From Paracoccus spongiarum (GTDB taxonomy: Bacteria; Pseudomonadota; Alphaproteobacteria; Rhodobacterales; Rhodobacteraceae), in the NCBI RefSeq assembly GCF_030732095.1, contig NZ_JAVAMQ010000005.1, positions 1 to 64,000 on the forward strand: a DNA stretch of 64,000 nucleotides. Direction: 5' to 3'. A model generated the notes under the pieces. It had not been told where the DNA came from, did no database searches, and saw only the letters and a program-made list of their open reading frames with translations. The first letter of the stretch is position 1; each line of letters begins with the position of its first letter. Of the stretch, positions 45,557-57,354 are shown in pieces. A program made the translations under genes and the position numbers.

Positions 45557-46312
45557 ATGCAGCCATTCCGACGCGGCAGATACCAGGCAAGGCTGGCCGA
45601 TACGCCCGCCGACATCCGCGCGGCGCAGCGGCTGCGCTGGCTGTGCTTCATGGCGGGCAACGGCGCCGCCGATGACGGCCAGCAGATCGACCGCGACGCG
45701 CTGGACGACACCTGCCAGCACATGCTGGTCGAGGACGCGGCCAGCGGCCATCTGGTCTGCACCTTCCGCTTCCTGCGGCTGTCGGGCGGGGCCGAGATCG
45801 CGCGCAGCTATTCGGCGCAGTTCTACAATCTCGCCGCGCTCGAGCGGTTCGACGGCCCGATGGTCGAGATGGGCCGGTTCTGCATCCATCCCGACCATCG
45901 CGACCCCGACATCATCCGCACCGCATGGGCCGCGATGACCCGCTATGTCGACGCCGCCGGCATCGAGATGCTGTTCGGCTGCTCGAGCTTCATCGGGACC
46001 GAGCCCGAGGACCATGCCGAGGCCTTCGCGATGCTGAAGGAACGCCACCTCGCCCCGCGCCGCTGGTGGCCGCGCGTCAAGGCGCCGCGGGTGTTCCGCT
46101 TCGCCCGCGCGCTGCGGCTGCGCAAGCCCGATCCAAAGCGCGCGATGGCGGCCATGCCGCCGCTGCTGCGCAGCTATCTGGCGATGGGCGGCTGGGTCAG
46201 CGATCACGCGGTGGTCGATCCGGCGCTGCGGACCATGCATGTCTTTACCGGGGTCGAGATCCGGGCCATTCCCGCGGCGCGGCGCAGGCTGATGCGGGCC
46301 GCGGCGGGCTGA
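45557..46312 (+). CDS. GNAT-fold N-acyltransferase, OlsB-like
   Basis: 251 residues. RLRWLCFMAGNG, EMGRFCIHPDHRD and LFGCSSFIGTEPEDHAEAFAMLKERH match the ornithine N-acyltransferase (OlsB)/hemolysin-like GNAT family, which uses 3-hydroxyacyl-ACP to acylate ornithine. No olsA is adjacent, so the ornithine-lipid role is inferred from the family alone. Divergent from ndk; no other partner. Confidence 0.8.
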   Translation: MQPFRRGRYQARLADTPADIRAAQRLRWLCFMAGNGAADDGQQIDRDALDDTCQHMLVEDAASGHLVCTFRFLRLSGGAEIARSYSAQFYNLAALERFDGPMVEMGRFCIHPDHRDPDIIRTAWAAMTRYVDAAGIEMLFGCSSFIGTEPEDHAEAFAMLKERHLAPRRWWPRVKAPRVFRFARALRLRKPDPKRAMAAMPPLLRSYLAMGGWVSDHAVVDPALRTMHVFTGVEIRAIPAARRRLMRAAAG

Positions 46313-46473
46313 CCGTGTCTCCGGCAGGCCGCCCGCCGCATCTCTGCAAACTGCCCGGTATCTGACCTTCATGCCCAGAATTGCGTCAGTCGTCGCCTGA
46401 CTGCCCACCCTGCGGGCAGCGAGGCCGGCATCGCGCATTGACCTTGCGCCGGGCAGGCAGCCCCCATGCGGCC

Positions 46474-47289
46474 ATGTTCGATGCACGCGCCCCAGCCCCT
46501 CCGATGCAGCGCAGCCACGGCCGCGCACAGGTCGTGATGGGGCCGCGCGGGCTCGTTGATCTGGCGCAGTCGGGCTCGGCCAGGGCGATGCTGCCGCGGG
46601 TGACCGCGGGACTGCCCGAGATCGCCTTCCTGAACACCTCGGGCGGGCTGGCCTCGGGCGATCGGCTGGCCTACGGGCTTGACCTGCGGCCGGGCACCCG
46701 CGCCCTCGCCACCACCCAGACGGCCGAGCGCGCCTACCGCGCCGATGGCGAGGCGGCGGAAGCCGGCGTCCGGCTGCGCGTGGGGGCCGGGGGCTGGCTG
46801 GACTGGCTGCCGCAGGAGACCATCCTGTTCGAGGGCGCCCGCCTGTCGCGGCTGACCGAGGTCGATCTGGACCGCGGCGCCGGCTGCCTGTTGCTGGACA
46901 TGATCGTGCTGGGCCGGCTGGCGATGGGCGAAAGCCCGGCGCGGCTGCTGCTGCGCGACCGGCGCGTCCTGCGCCGCGAGGGGCGGGTGATCCATCACGA
47001 TGCGCTGTCGCTGGACGATGCCGTGCTGGCCGGCGCCGACCGTCCCGCGCTGCTGGGCGGCGCGCGGGCCATGGCCAGCATCGCGCTGGTTGCCGGCCAC
47101 GCGCCCGACCTTCTGGCGCCGGCCCGCGCGGTTCTGGACGAGCCCGGCGTGACCGCCGCCGCCAGCGCGCCGCCCGGCCGGCTGGTCCTGCGGCTGCTGG
47201 CCACGGGCGACTGGGCGCTGCGCCGCCAGGTCACACGGCTGCTGCGCGTGCTGCGCCCCGAACCCCTTCCCCGCATCTGGCAGGTCTGA
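46474..47289 (+). CDS. ureD: Urease accessory protein UreD
   Basis: 271 residues from ATG 46474; TTG and other starts upstream would run into untypical sequence. The N-terminus [22 protein letters not shown] and [17 protein letters not shown] are UreD signatures. It forms the UreD-UreF-UreG complex that inserts carbamylated nickel centres into apourease. First gene of the urease cluster, one base from ureA. Confidence 0.94.
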   Translation: MFDARAPAPPMQRSHGRAQVVMGPRGLVDLAQSGSARAMLPRVTAGLPEIAFLNTSGGLASGDRLAYGLDLRPGTRALATTQTAERAYRADGEAAEAGVRLRVGAGGWLDWLPQETILFEGARLSRLTEVDLDRGAGCLLLDMIVLGRLAMGESPARLLLRDRRVLRREGRVIHHDALSLDDAVLAGADRPALLGGARAMASIALVAGHAPDLLAPARAVLDEPGVTAAASAPPGRLVLRLLATGDWALRRQVTRLLRVLRPEPLPRIWQV

Positions 47290-47290
47290 A

Positions 47291-47602
47291 ATGAACCTTT
47301 CCCCCCGCGAACGCGAAAAGCTTCTGGTTTCGGTCGCCGCGATGGTGGCGCGTGGCCGGCTGGCGCGCGGCGTCAGGCTGAACCACCCCGAAGCCATCGC
47401 CCTGATCACCGATTTCGTGGTCGAGGGCGCCCGCGACGGCCGCAGCGTCGCCGACCTGATGCAGGCCGGCGCGCATGTGATCACCGCCGCACAATGCATG
47501 GAGGGCGTGCCCGACATGATCGAATCCGTCCAGGTCGAGGCGACCTTTCCCGACGGCACCAAGCTGGTGACCGTCCACCACCCGATCCGTCACGAGGTCT
47601 GA
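47291..47602 (+). CDS. ureA: Urease gamma subunit
   Basis: 103 residues. [38 protein letters not shown] and [12 protein letters not shown] are diagnostic. Small structural subunit of the (UreABC)3 enzyme. Followed one base later by ureJ. Confidence 0.97.
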   Translation: MNLSPREREKLLVSVAAMVARGRLARGVRLNHPEAIALITDFVVEGARDGRSVADLMQAGAHVITAAQCMEGVPDMIESVQVEATFPDGTKLVTVHHPIRHEV

Positions 47603-47603
47603 C

Positions 47604-48167
47604 ATGAAACGGCTGTTCCTTTCCGCTGCGGCGGCGCTGCTGGCGCCCGGTGTCGCGCTGGCCCATCCCGGCCACGGCCAGGGCCAGTTCACCGCCGGGC
47701 TGGCGCACCCGCTGGGCGGTGCCGATCACCTCCTGGCCATGGTCGCACTGGGCCTGCTGGCGGCGCAGATCGGCGGCCGGGCGACCTGGACGCTGCCGCT
47801 GGCCTTCCTCGGCGGGATGCTGGCGGGCGGGCTGGCGGGCCTTGGCGGCGCGGCCCTTGCCACGGTCGAGCCGATGATCCTCGCCTCGGTCGTGATCCTC
47901 GGCGCGCTGGTGGCGATGGCCGCGCGGCCGCCCCTGCCGGTGCTGCTGGCGGGCGCCGCGGCTTTCGGCGCGGCGCATGGCTGGGCCCATGGCGCCGAAG
48001 CACCGGCCAGCGGCATCGCCTCCTATGCGGCCGGCTTCCTGACGATGACGGCCGCGCTGCATCTGGCCGGGATCGGCGCCGGGCGGGCGCTTCTGGCCAA
48101 CGTGGTCCTGCGCGGGATCGGCGGCGGCGCCGCCTTGGCCGGTCTGGCGCTGGCGATCGGAGGCTGA
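47604..48167 (+). CDS. ureJ: HupE/UreJ-family membrane protein, likely nickel permease
   Basis: 187 residues: a signal-like N-terminus ending at [10 protein letters not shown] and six membrane helices with [12 protein letters not shown] and [11 protein letters not shown], the HupE/UreJ histidine motifs. The family imports nickel for hydrogenase or urease. Inserted between ureA and ureB, as in other Rhodobacterales. Confidence 0.9.
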   Translation: MKRLFLSAAAALLAPGVALAHPGHGQGQFTAGLAHPLGGADHLLAMVALGLLAAQIGGRATWTLPLAFLGGMLAGGLAGLGGAALATVEPMILASVVILGALVAMAARPPLPVLLAGAAAFGAAHGWAHGAEAPASGIASYAAGFLTMTAALHLAGIGAGRALLANVVLRGIGGGAALAGLALAIGG

Positions 48168-48171
48168 GGCG

Positions 48172-48473
48172 ATGGTTCCGGGTGAAATCCTTCCTGCCGC
48201 GGGCGATATCGTGCTGAACGAGGGCCGCGCCACCCTGACGCTGTTGGTCGCAAACACCGGCGACCGCCCGATCCAGGTCGGCAGCCATTACCACTTCGCC
48301 GAGACGAACCCGGCCCTGCGCTTCGACCGCGAGGCCGCGCGCGGCATGCGGCTGTCGATCCCCGCCGGCACCGCCGTCCGCTTCGAGCCGGGCCAGTCGC
48401 GCGAGGTCGGGCTGATCCCCTATGCCGGCGGGCGCATCGTGCACGGCTTCCGCAACCGGATCGGGGGTGCGCT

Positions 48474-48477
<4 letters not shown>
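48172..48477 (+). CDS. ureB: Urease beta subunit
   Basis: 101 residues: [36 protein letters not shown] and [15 protein letters not shown]. Its stop overlaps the ureC start (GTGA-type). Confidence 0.97.
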
Positions 48478-50159
<1,682 letters not shown>

Positions 50160-50169
50160 GAGGTTCGCG

Positions 50170-50658
50170 ATGATCCCCCATACCACCGCGCTTCGGCGCA
50201 ATGCCCCCGGCCCCTTCGACGACGAGGTGATGCTGGATTACGAGGGCCGGCTGCTGCGGCGCAAGCGGCTGGCCTGCCGGTCGGGCGATTTCCTCGTCGA
50301 CCTGGCCGAGGTGACCAGCCTCGAGGATGGCGATGCGTTCGAACTGACCGATGGCCGCCGCATCGCGGTGCGCGCCGCGCCCGAACCGGTGCTGGAGATC
50401 CGCGGGCATCTGGCCCGGCTTGCCTGGCATATCGGCAACCGCCACACCCCATGCCGGATCGAGGCCGACCGGCTGATCATCCGCCAGGACCACGTCCTCG
50501 AGGCGATGCTGGTCAGGCTTGGCGCGCAGGTGATCCGCAAGATGCTGCCCTTTCGCCCCGAGGGTGGCGCCTATGGGCATGGCCGCACCTTCGGGCACGA
50601 CCACGCGCCCGCGCCGCAGCAGCCTCATGGCCATGACCAGTCCCGCGAACACGCCTGA
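50170..50658 (+). CDS. ureE: Urease accessory protein UreE (nickel metallochaperone)
   Basis: 162 residues. WHIGNRHTPCRIEADRLIIRQDHVLEAML is the conserved peptide-binding/metal part, and the C-terminus is histidine-rich (GHGRTFGHDHAP ... [10 protein letters not shown]) for nickel. It overlaps ureF. Confidence 0.94.
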   Translation: MIPHTTALRRNAPGPFDDEVMLDYEGRLLRRKRLACRSGDFLVDLAEVTSLEDGDAFELTDGRRIAVRAAPEPVLEIRGHLARLAWHIGNRHTPCRIEADRLIIRQDHVLEAMLVRLGAQVIRKMLPFRPEGGAYGHGRTFGHDHAPAPQQPHGHDQSREHA

Positions 50659-51286
50659 GACCGCCCGGCTGGCGCTGGCGCAATACCTGTCGCCCGCCTT
50701 CCCGGTGGGCGGCTTCGCCTGGTCGCAGGGGCTGGAATGCGCGATGGATCAGGGGCTTGCGACGCGGGCCACGCTGGCCGACTGGCTGACCGACTGGCTG
50801 GGCCACGGCGCGGGCCGGACCGATGCGGTGCTGCTGGCGCTGTCGCTGCGGCCCGGCGCCGATCATGCCGCGCTGGACGATCTGGCCCGCGCTGCCTGCC
50901 TCTCGTCGCAGCGGCTGTCCGAGACGGTCGAACAGGGCACGGCCTTTGCCTCCAATGTCGCGGCGCTGACCGGCATGGCCCAGCCCGCCGCCGCGCTGCC
51001 GGTGGCCGTGGGACGCGCCTGCGCGGCCATGCCTCTGCCGCCGCCCGAGATCGTCGCGGCCTTCCTGCAGGCGCAGGCGGCGGGCCTCGTCAGCGCCGCC
51101 GTGCGCTTTCTGCCGCTGGGTCCGGTCGAGGGGCAGGCGATGCTGGCAGCCCTGCAGCCGGCGATCCTGGCCGTCGCGAAACAGGCCGCGACAGCCACCG
51201 AAGCCGATCTTTTCAGCGCGACCTGGGGCGCCGACATCGCCGCCATGCGCCACGAAACAATGCCCGTCAGGATCTTCCGCTCATGA
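50633..51286 (+). CDS. ureF: Urease accessory protein UreF
   Basis: 217 residues. [20 protein letters not shown] is the UreF signature; the rest is helical. It bridges UreD and UreG during activation. Start taken as ATG 50633 (or 50627), inside the end of ureE; the stop overlaps ureG as ATGA. Confidence 0.9.
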   Translation: MTSPANTPETARLALAQYLSPAFPVGGFAWSQGLECAMDQGLATRATLADWLTDWLGHGAGRTDAVLLALSLRPGADHAALDDLARAACLSSQRLSETVEQGTAFASNVAALTGMAQPAAALPVAVGRACAAMPLPPPEIVAAFLQAQAAGLVSAAVRFLPLGPVEGQAMLAALQPAILAVAKQAATATEADLFSATWGADIAAMRHETMPVRIFRS

Positions 51287-51906
51287 CCCACGACATTTCC
51301 CGCCACGGCCCCCTGCGCGTCGGCATCGGCGGCCCGGTCGGCGCCGGCAAGACCACGCTGACCGAACAGCTTGCCCGCGTGCTGGCGCCGCGCCTGTCGA
51401 TGGCGGTGATCACCAACGACATCTACACCCGCGAGGATGCCGAGGCGCTGATGCGGGCGCAGGTGCTGCCGGCCGAACGCATCCGCGGGGTCGAGACCGG
51501 CGGCTGCCCGCATACCGCGATCCGCGAGGATGCCAGCATCAACCTCGCCGCCATCGCCGATCTGGGCGCGGCCTTTCCCGATCTGGACCTCGTGCTGATC
51601 GAATCGGGGGGCGACAATCTGGCCGCCACCTTCTCGCCCGAACTGGCGGACCTGACGATCTATGTGATCGACACCGCCGCCGGTCAGGATATCCCTCGCA
51701 AGCGCGGGCCGGGGCTGGCGCGGTCCGACCTGCTGGTGGTGAACAAGACCGATCTGGCCCCGCATGTCGGCGTCGATGCGGCCCTGCTGGAATTCGATGC
51801 GCGGCAGGCCCGCGGTGCCCGCCCCGTGGTCATGGCCCAGCTTCGCCACGGCGCCGGCGTCGGCGAGATCGTCGATTTCATCCTGCACCAGGGCGGGCTG
51901 GCCTGA
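51283..51906 (+). CDS. ureG: Urease accessory GTPase UreG
   Basis: 207 residues from the ATG overlapping the ureF stop. P-loop GGPVGAGKT (16-24), [14 protein letters not shown], the [19 protein letters not shown] metal motif and NKTDLAP are all present. It hydrolyses GTP while delivering nickel to apourease. Confidence 0.97.
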   Translation: MTHDISRHGPLRVGIGGPVGAGKTTLTEQLARVLAPRLSMAVITNDIYTREDAEALMRAQVLPAERIRGVETGGCPHTAIREDASINLAAIADLGAAFPDLDLVLIESGGDNLAATFSPELADLTIYVIDTAAGQDIPRKRGPGLARSDLLVVNKTDLAPHVGVDAALLEFDARQARGARPVVMAQLRHGAGVGEIVDFILHQGGLA

Positions 51907-51929
51907 GACTGCCCGAAGCGCGGGCAGTC
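51907..51929 (+). terminator. Hairpin directly after ureG
   Basis: GACTGCCCG and CGGGCAGTC form a 9-bp perfect stem with a five-base loop, beginning at the base after the ureG TGA. No T-run, so termination may be partial between the ure and urt genes. Confidence 0.6.
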
Positions 51930-51961
51930 CGCGCCTTCCCTGCCCGCGCCCGCGCCAGCCG

Positions 51962-51976
51962 TGGCACCTGCGGCGC
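51962..51976 (+). promoter_or_regulatory. Weak sigma-54-like element upstream of urtA
   Basis: TGGCAC followed by GC with the GG-N10-GC spacing of -24/-12 promoters, 125 bases before urtA. The -12 half (GGCGC) is a poor match to TTGC; given as a possibility because urea uptake is usually under nitrogen control. Confidence 0.2.
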
Positions 51977-52100
51977 GAAACCTGCCCGAATCCTGTCCAA
52001 CGCCGGCGATTGCGCCTCTGCTGCTTCTGCGAAGGCCGCGACCTTCACCGGAACGACCACAGGGACACCGGCCGCCAGACGCCGGATCGAGAGGATGACC

Positions 52101-53384
52101 ATGACCAGATTGACCAAGTTGCTGATGCTGACCAGCGCGCTGACGCTGGCCAATGCCGCCTGGGCGCAAGAGGGCGAGCCGATCAGGATCGGCGTGCTCC
52201 ATTCGCTGTCGGGCACCATGGCGATTTCGGAAACCACGCTGAAGGACACCGTCCTGATGATGGTCGAACAGCAGAACGCCAAGGGCGGGCTTCTGGGCCG
52301 GCCGATCGAGGCGGTCGTGGTCGATCCGGCCTCGGACTGGCCGCTGTTCGCCGAGAAGGCGCGCGAATTGCTGACCGTCAGCGATGTCGACGCGATCTTC
52401 GGCTGCTGGACCAGCGTCAGCCGCAAATCCGTGCTGCCGGTGCTCGAGGAACTGAACGGCCTGCTGTTCTATCCGGTCCAGTACGAGGGCGAGGAATCCT
52501 CGAAGAACGTGATCTACACCGGCGCCGCGCCCAACCAGCAGGCAATCCCGGCGGTGGACTACATGATGGAGGAGCTGGGCGTCGAAAGCTGGGCGCTGCT
52601 GGGCACCGACTATGTGTATCCGCGCACCACGAACAACATCCTCGAGGCCTATCTGAAGGACAAGGGCGTCGCGGCCGAGGACATCTTCGTGAACTACACG
52701 CCCTTCGGCCATTCCGACTGGTCGAAGATCGTGGCTGACGTGGTCGCGCGTGGCGCGGGCGGCAAGAAGGTCGGTGTCGTCTCGACCATCAACGGCGATG
52801 CCAATGTCGGCTTCTACAAGGAACTGGCCGCCGCGGGCGTCAGCGCCGACGACATTCCGGTGATGGCCTTCTCGGTCGGGGAAGAGGAACTGGCCGGCCT
52901 CGACACCGCCAATCTCGTCGGGCACCTGGCCGCCTGGAACTATTTCCAGACCGCCGAAAGCCCCGAGAACGACGCCTTCATCGCCGGCTGGAAAGAGTTC
53001 ATCGGCGACGACAAGCGCGTGACCAACGACCCGATGGAAGCCACGATGATCGGCTTCAACGCCTGGGTCGCGGCGGTCGAGAAGGCCGGCACCACCGAGG
53101 TCGATCCGGTGCTCGAGGCCATCGTGGGCGTCGAGGTGCCGAACCTGACCGGCGGCACCGCGACCGTCCTGCCGAACCACCACCTGACCAAGCCGGTGCT
53201 GATCGGCGAGATCCGCGAGGACGGCCAGTTCGACATCGTCAGCCAGACCGAGCCGGTTCCGGGCGACGCCTGGACCGACTTCCTGCCGGAATCGGCGGTG
53301 CTGGATGCCGACTGGCCGGGCAAGTCCTGCGGCATGTTCAACACCGAGACGCAAAGCTGCGTGCAGGTGCAGTCGAACTACTGA
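52101..53384 (+). CDS. urtA: Urea ABC transporter substrate-binding protein UrtA
   Basis: 427 residues from ATG 52101; the ATG at 52095 directly abuts GAGAGG, whereas 52101 has six-base spacing. An N-terminal signal peptide (LTKLLMLTSALTLANAAWAQ) precedes the mature RIGVLHSLSGTMAISETTLKD, then GCWTSVSRKSVLPV and GTDYVYPRTTNNI, typical of UrtA. It captures urea or short amides in the periplasm. Confidence 0.96.
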   Translation: MTRLTKLLMLTSALTLANAAWAQEGEPIRIGVLHSLSGTMAISETTLKDTVLMMVEQQNAKGGLLGRPIEAVVVDPASDWPLFAEKARELLTVSDVDAIFGCWTSVSRKSVLPVLEELNGLLFYPVQYEGEESSKNVIYTGAAPNQQAIPAVDYMMEELGVESWALLGTDYVYPRTTNNILEAYLKDKGVAAEDIFVNYTPFGHSDWSKIVADVVARGAGGKKVGVVSTINGDANVGFYKELAAAGVSADDIPVMAFSVGEEELAGLDTANLVGHLAAWNYFQTAESPENDAFIAGWKEFIGDDKRVTNDPMEATMIGFNAWVAAVEKAGTTEVDPVLEAIVGVEVPNLTGGTATVLPNHHLTKPVLIGEIREDGQFDIVSQTEPVPGDAWTDFLPESAVLDADWPGKSCGMFNTETQSCVQVQSNY

Positions 53385-53390
53385 GGGACG

Positions 53391-53415
53391 GCGGGGGCGG
53401 CGCCGTCGCCCCCGC
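53391..53415 (+). terminator. Stem-loop between urtA and urtB
   Basis: GCGGGGGCG and CGCCCCCGC form a 9-bp perfect stem with a seven-base loop, six bases after the urtA stop. No T-run. Comparable to the stem-loop behind tctC. Confidence 0.6.
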
Positions 53416-53441
53416 GACACAAGACGAAAGGCACCCCCGCC

Positions 53442-55376
53442 GTGATCCACCTGCCCCGCCCGGTGATCGGGCTTGCCCTTGCGCTGATGCTGGCCCTTCC
53501 TGGCGCGCCGGCGCTGGCCAACCCGCAATTGCAGGCCGTCATCACCGAGAATATCGACCAGATCCGCAAGCCCTCGCGCCGCACCGTCGCGCCGCTGGTG
53601 GCGCAGATCGCGGCGACCGGACCCGAGGGCGCGGCCCTGCTGGCTGCCTGGGCCGACCGCCGCCTGGGCGTGACCGAGGATGGCCGGCTGCTGATCGTGA
53701 CGGGCGACGACGCCACCGACGCGGCCACCGGCGCGGCGGTCGCGGGCGCCGATCCCGACATGCTGCGCCCCAATTCGGGCGTGCGCGGGGTGATCGAATC
53801 GGCGCTTGTCGTCAGCCAGCTGTCGGATCCCGAGCCGCGCATCCGCGCCGCCGCGCTGGACGCCATCGCCCGGTCGGGCACCGCCGAGCATCTTCAGGCG
53901 CTGCGCGATGCGCCCGCCGATCCCGATGCCGCGCTTCAGGCCCGCAAGGATCGGCTGCAGACCCTGCTGACCATCCAGCACGATTCCGACTCCGCCGCCC
54001 GCGTGGCGGCCATCGAGGCACTCAGCGGCGATGTCAGCCTGGATTTCCGCGCCGCGCTGAACCCGCTGCTGGCGACCCGCGTGATGGCCGCGACCGAGCC
54101 GCCCGCAGACGCCAACATCGCCCGCGAGATCACCCCGGGCAGCGACGCCCTGTCGCGCGACGCGGCCTATGACCTGCTGAAGGCCAATGGCACGGCGCAG
54201 CCCCGCCTGACCCTTGCGGCGCAACGCGACGCACTGGCCGCGAACATCGTCGATGGCCGCGCCGGTGGCGTGCCGGTGGCCGACCTGGCCGATCCCGCCG
54301 CCCGCGACCGCGCCTACGAGGCGCTGGAAGCCGCAGGCACCGTCACCCCCGCCGCGACCGAGGCCGAGGCGCAGGCAGCCATCGACGCCCACCGCTATTT
54401 CGAGGTCTATGCCGAGGCCGACGCCGCCGTGACCGACGCCGCCCGGGCCGCCCAGACCCGCGCGCAGGTGCGGCTGGCGGCGATGAAGGGCATCGACCTT
54501 GGCCTTGATGCGCTGTCGCTGGCATCGATCTACTTCCTGGCCGCGATCGGGCTTGCCGTCACCTTCGGGGTGATGCGCGTCATCAACATGGCGCATGGCG
54601 AGTTCATCATGATGGGCGCCTATACCGGCTATGTGGTGCAGACCCTGATCGCCGGGCGCACCCTGTCGCTGCTGGTGGCGCTGCCGCTGGCCTTCGCGGT
54701 CACCTTCCTGGCCGGCGTGGTCCTGTACCGGCTGGTGATCCGGCATCTGGCGCATCGCCCGCTGGAAACCCTGCTGGCGACCTTCGGCGTGTCCATCGCG
54801 TTGCAGCAGATCGCCAAGAACGTGTTCGGCACGCAGGCAAGGCCCCTTACATCGCCCGCCTGGCTGGAAGGCGCGATCACCGTGAACGACGTGATCTCGA
54901 TCTCGACCATCCGGGTGGCGATCTTCGTGCTGGCGCTGCTGTTCCTGGGGCTGTTCCTGTTCATCATGAAGCGCACCCGGCTGGGGCTGGAGGTGCGCGC
55001 CGTCACCCAGAACCCCGGCATGGCGGCCAGCATGGGCATCAACCCCGACCGCATCGCGATGATGACCTTCGGCCTCGGCTCGGGCATCGCGGGCATCGCC
55101 GGCGTGGCCATCGGGCTGTTCGCCAAGGTCACGTCCGAGCTGGGCCAGGACTACATCGTGCAAAGCTTCATGACCGTCGTGGTCGGCGGCGTCGGCACGA
55201 TCTGGGGCACGCTGGCCGGTGCCGGGTTGATCGGCGGCTTTTCCAAGGTGGTCGAATCGCTGAACCCCGGCAACACGCTGGCGGCGCAGACCTTCATGAT
55301 CCTGTTCATCATCATCTTCATCCAGTTCCGGCCGCGCGGGATCATCCCGCAAAAGGGCCGCGCGGCGGAGGCGTGA
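53442..55376 (+). CDS. urtB: Urea ABC transporter permease UrtB
   Basis: 644 residues, GTG start with GAAAGG upstream. A signal-like N-terminus leads into about 300 periplasmic residues of helical repeats (for example LSDPEPRIRAAALDAIARSG), characteristic of UrtB; the permease proper begins near residue 350 (LASIYFLAAIGLAVTFGVMRVINMAHGEFIMMGAYTGYV). LivH family. Confidence 0.94.
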   Translation: MIHLPRPVIGLALALMLALPGAPALANPQLQAVITENIDQIRKPSRRTVAPLVAQIAATGPEGAALLAAWADRRLGVTEDGRLLIVTGDDATDAATGAAVAGADPDMLRPNSGVRGVIESALVVSQLSDPEPRIRAAALDAIARSGTAEHLQALRDAPADPDAALQARKDRLQTLLTIQHDSDSAARVAAIEALSGDVSLDFRAALNPLLATRVMAATEPPADANIAREITPGSDALSRDAAYDLLKANGTAQPRLTLAAQRDALAANIVDGRAGGVPVADLADPAARDRAYEALEAAGTVTPAATEAEAQAAIDAHRYFEVYAEADAAVTDAARAAQTRAQVRLAAMKGIDLGLDALSLASIYFLAAIGLAVTFGVMRVINMAHGEFIMMGAYTGYVVQTLIAGRTLSLLVALPLAFAVTFLAGVVLYRLVIRHLAHRPLETLLATFGVSIALQQIAKNVFGTQARPLTSPAWLEGAITVNDVISISTIRVAIFVLALLFLGLFLFIMKRTRLGLEVRAVTQNPGMAASMGINPDRIAMMTFGLGSGIAGIAGVAIGLFAKVTSELGQDYIVQSFMTVVVGGVGTIWGTLAGAGLIGGFSKVVESLNPGNTLAAQTFMILFIIIFIQFRPRGIIPQKGRAAEA

Positions 55377-55380
55377 AACC

Positions 55381-56616
55381 ATGACCCGCAAGCCCTTCCT
55401 TCTGCAGAACCCCTCGGTGCTGGTCGTGCTGGGCCTGCTGGCAGCCTTCACCCTGGCCGTCACCCTGCTGAGCCAGGCCTATGGCACCGGCCTGATCCCG
55501 ACCTCGACCGTGAAGATCCTGGGCAAGACGCTGTGCCTGGCGCTGGCCGCCGTCGCGATGGATCTGGTCTGGGGCTATGTCGGCATCCTGTCGCTGGGCC
55601 AGATGGCCTTCTTCGCGCTTGGCGGCTACATGATCGGGCAGTGGCTGATGTATGCGCGCACCGAAACCATCGTCGCCGCCAGCCTTGCCAACAACCCGAT
55701 CCCGCCGACGCCACTGGAACTGCAACAGGCGGTGGCCAACCAGATCTTCGGGGTCGTCGGATCCGCCGACCTGCCGCTGGTCTGGGGTCTCGCCCACAGC
55801 CTGACGGCGCAGCTGATCCTTGTCGTCGCGGTGCCGGGCCTTCTGGCGCTGCTGTTCGGCTGGCTGGCCTTCCGGTCGCGCGTCAACGGCGTCTACCTGT
55901 CGATCCTGACCCAGGCGATGACGCTGGCGCTGGCGCTGTGGCTGTTTCAGAACGACAGCGGATTTCGCGGCAATAACGGGCTGTCGGGGCTGCAGAACAT
56001 CCCCGGCCTTGACGCCGTGGGCCAGGCAACGCTGTCGGTCTGGTTCCTGTGGGCCTCGGCGGCGGCCCTGGGCCTGGGCTATCTGCTGGCCGCGTGGCTG
56101 GTCAGCGGCAAGTTCGGCAGCGTCATCCGCGCCATCCGCGACGACGAGACCCGCGTGCGGTTCCTCGGCTACCCGGTCGAGGGCTTCAAGCTGGTGGTCT
56201 TTGTCCTCGCGGCGATGATTACCGCCATCGCCGGGGCGCTGTATTACCCGCAGGCCGGCATCATCAACCCCGCGGAACTGGCGCCCATCGCCTCGATCTA
56301 CCTGGCGGTCTGGGTGGCGATCGGCGGGCGCGGGCGGCTTTATGGCGCGGTGATCGGCGCCGTCGTGGTGTCGCTGCTGTCCAGCTGGTTCACCGGGGGC
56401 CGCGCGCCCGACCTGGCGCTGCCGGGCTATGTCGTGAAATGGGTGGACTGGTGGCAGGTGGCGCTTGGCCTGTCCTTCGTGCTGGTGACGCTGTTCGCGC
56501 CCAAGGGCATTTCGGGGCTGTTCGACTGGCTGGCCGGCATCCTGCCGCCGCGCCGGCATGGCCGTGATCTTGGCCCCGACCTCGGCGCGCTGCAGGAACA
56601 GGAGGCCAAGGCATGA
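55381..56616 (+). CDS. urtC: Urea ABC transporter permease UrtC
   Basis: 411 residues with about ten membrane helices; LVWGYVGILSLGQMAFFALGGYMIGQWLM and RFLGYPVEGFKLVVFVLAAMITAIAGALYYPQAGIINP are LivM-type motifs. Its stop overlaps urtD (ATGA). Confidence 0.95.
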   Translation: MTRKPFLLQNPSVLVVLGLLAAFTLAVTLLSQAYGTGLIPTSTVKILGKTLCLALAAVAMDLVWGYVGILSLGQMAFFALGGYMIGQWLMYARTETIVAASLANNPIPPTPLELQQAVANQIFGVVGSADLPLVWGLAHSLTAQLILVVAVPGLLALLFGWLAFRSRVNGVYLSILTQAMTLALALWLFQNDSGFRGNNGLSGLQNIPGLDAVGQATLSVWFLWASAAALGLGYLLAAWLVSGKFGSVIRAIRDDETRVRFLGYPVEGFKLVVFVLAAMITAIAGALYYPQAGIINPAELAPIASIYLAVWVAIGGRGRLYGAVIGAVVVSLLSSWFTGGRAPDLALPGYVVKWVDWWQVALGLSFVLVTLFAPKGISGLFDWLAGILPPRRHGRDLGPDLGALQEQEAKA

Positions 56617-57353
56617 GGTCGCTTCTGGAAGTCGACGGCATCTCGGTCAGCTTTGACGGGTTCCGCGCCATCAACAACCTGTCCTTCAACATCGGCGAGG
56701 CCGAGTTGCGCGCGGTGATCGGCCCGAACGGCGCCGGCAAGACCACCTTCATGGACATCGTGACCGGAAAGACGCGGCCGGACGAGGGCCGGGTGCTGTG
56801 GGGCGAGCCGTCGAAATCGCTGCTGAAGATGAACGAGGCGCAGATCGCCCGCGCCGGCGTCGGCCGCAAGTTCCAGCGCCCTACCGTGTTCGAGGATCAG
56901 ACCGTCGCCGCCAATCTGACCATGGCGCTGAAGGCCAATCGCAACCCCTTCGCGGTGCTGGGCTGGCGGCCCTCGCGCGGATCGGCGGTGCGGGTGGCCG
57001 AACTGGCCGCCGAGGTGGGGCTGGCCGATCAACTGGACCGCAAGTCGGGCGAGTTGAGCCACGGCCAGAAGCAATGGCTGGAAATCGGCATGTTGCTGGC
57101 GCAGGAGCCGCGCCTGTTGCTGGTCGATGAACCCGCCGCCGGGATGACCCTTGCCGAACGCGAACAGACCACGACGCTGTTGCGACGGCTGGCCGAAACC
57201 CGCGCGGTGGTGGTGGTCGAACACGACATGGATTTCGTCCGGCGGCTGGATTGCAAGGTCACCGTGCTGCATCAGGGCTCGGTCCTGGCCGAGGGCAGCC
57301 TAGACCATGTGACCCGAAATCCCGACGTGATCGAAGTCTATCTGGGGCGCTGA
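56613..57353 (+). CDS. urtD: Urea ABC transporter ATP-binding protein UrtD
   Basis: 246 residues. Walker A GPNGAGKTTF, signature LSHGQKQW (the LivG-type variant), Walker B LLLVDEPAAGM, and H-loop EHDMDFVRRL. Pairs with UrtE. Confidence 0.95.
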   Translation: MRSLLEVDGISVSFDGFRAINNLSFNIGEAELRAVIGPNGAGKTTFMDIVTGKTRPDEGRVLWGEPSKSLLKMNEAQIARAGVGRKFQRPTVFEDQTVAANLTMALKANRNPFAVLGWRPSRGSAVRVAELAAEVGLADQLDRKSGELSHGQKQWLEIGMLLAQEPRLLLVDEPAAGMTLAEREQTTTLLRRLAETRAVVVVEHDMDFVRRLDCKVTVLHQGSVLAEGSLDHVTRNPDVIEVYLGR

Positions 57354-57354
57354 C

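Noticed and set aside
51684-55463. Open frame of 1,259 codons antisense to ureG, urtA and urtB
   Set aside because: It is the mirror of strongly coding plus-strand genes in very GC-rich DNA; its translation is Arg/Gly/Asp-rich with no family pattern.
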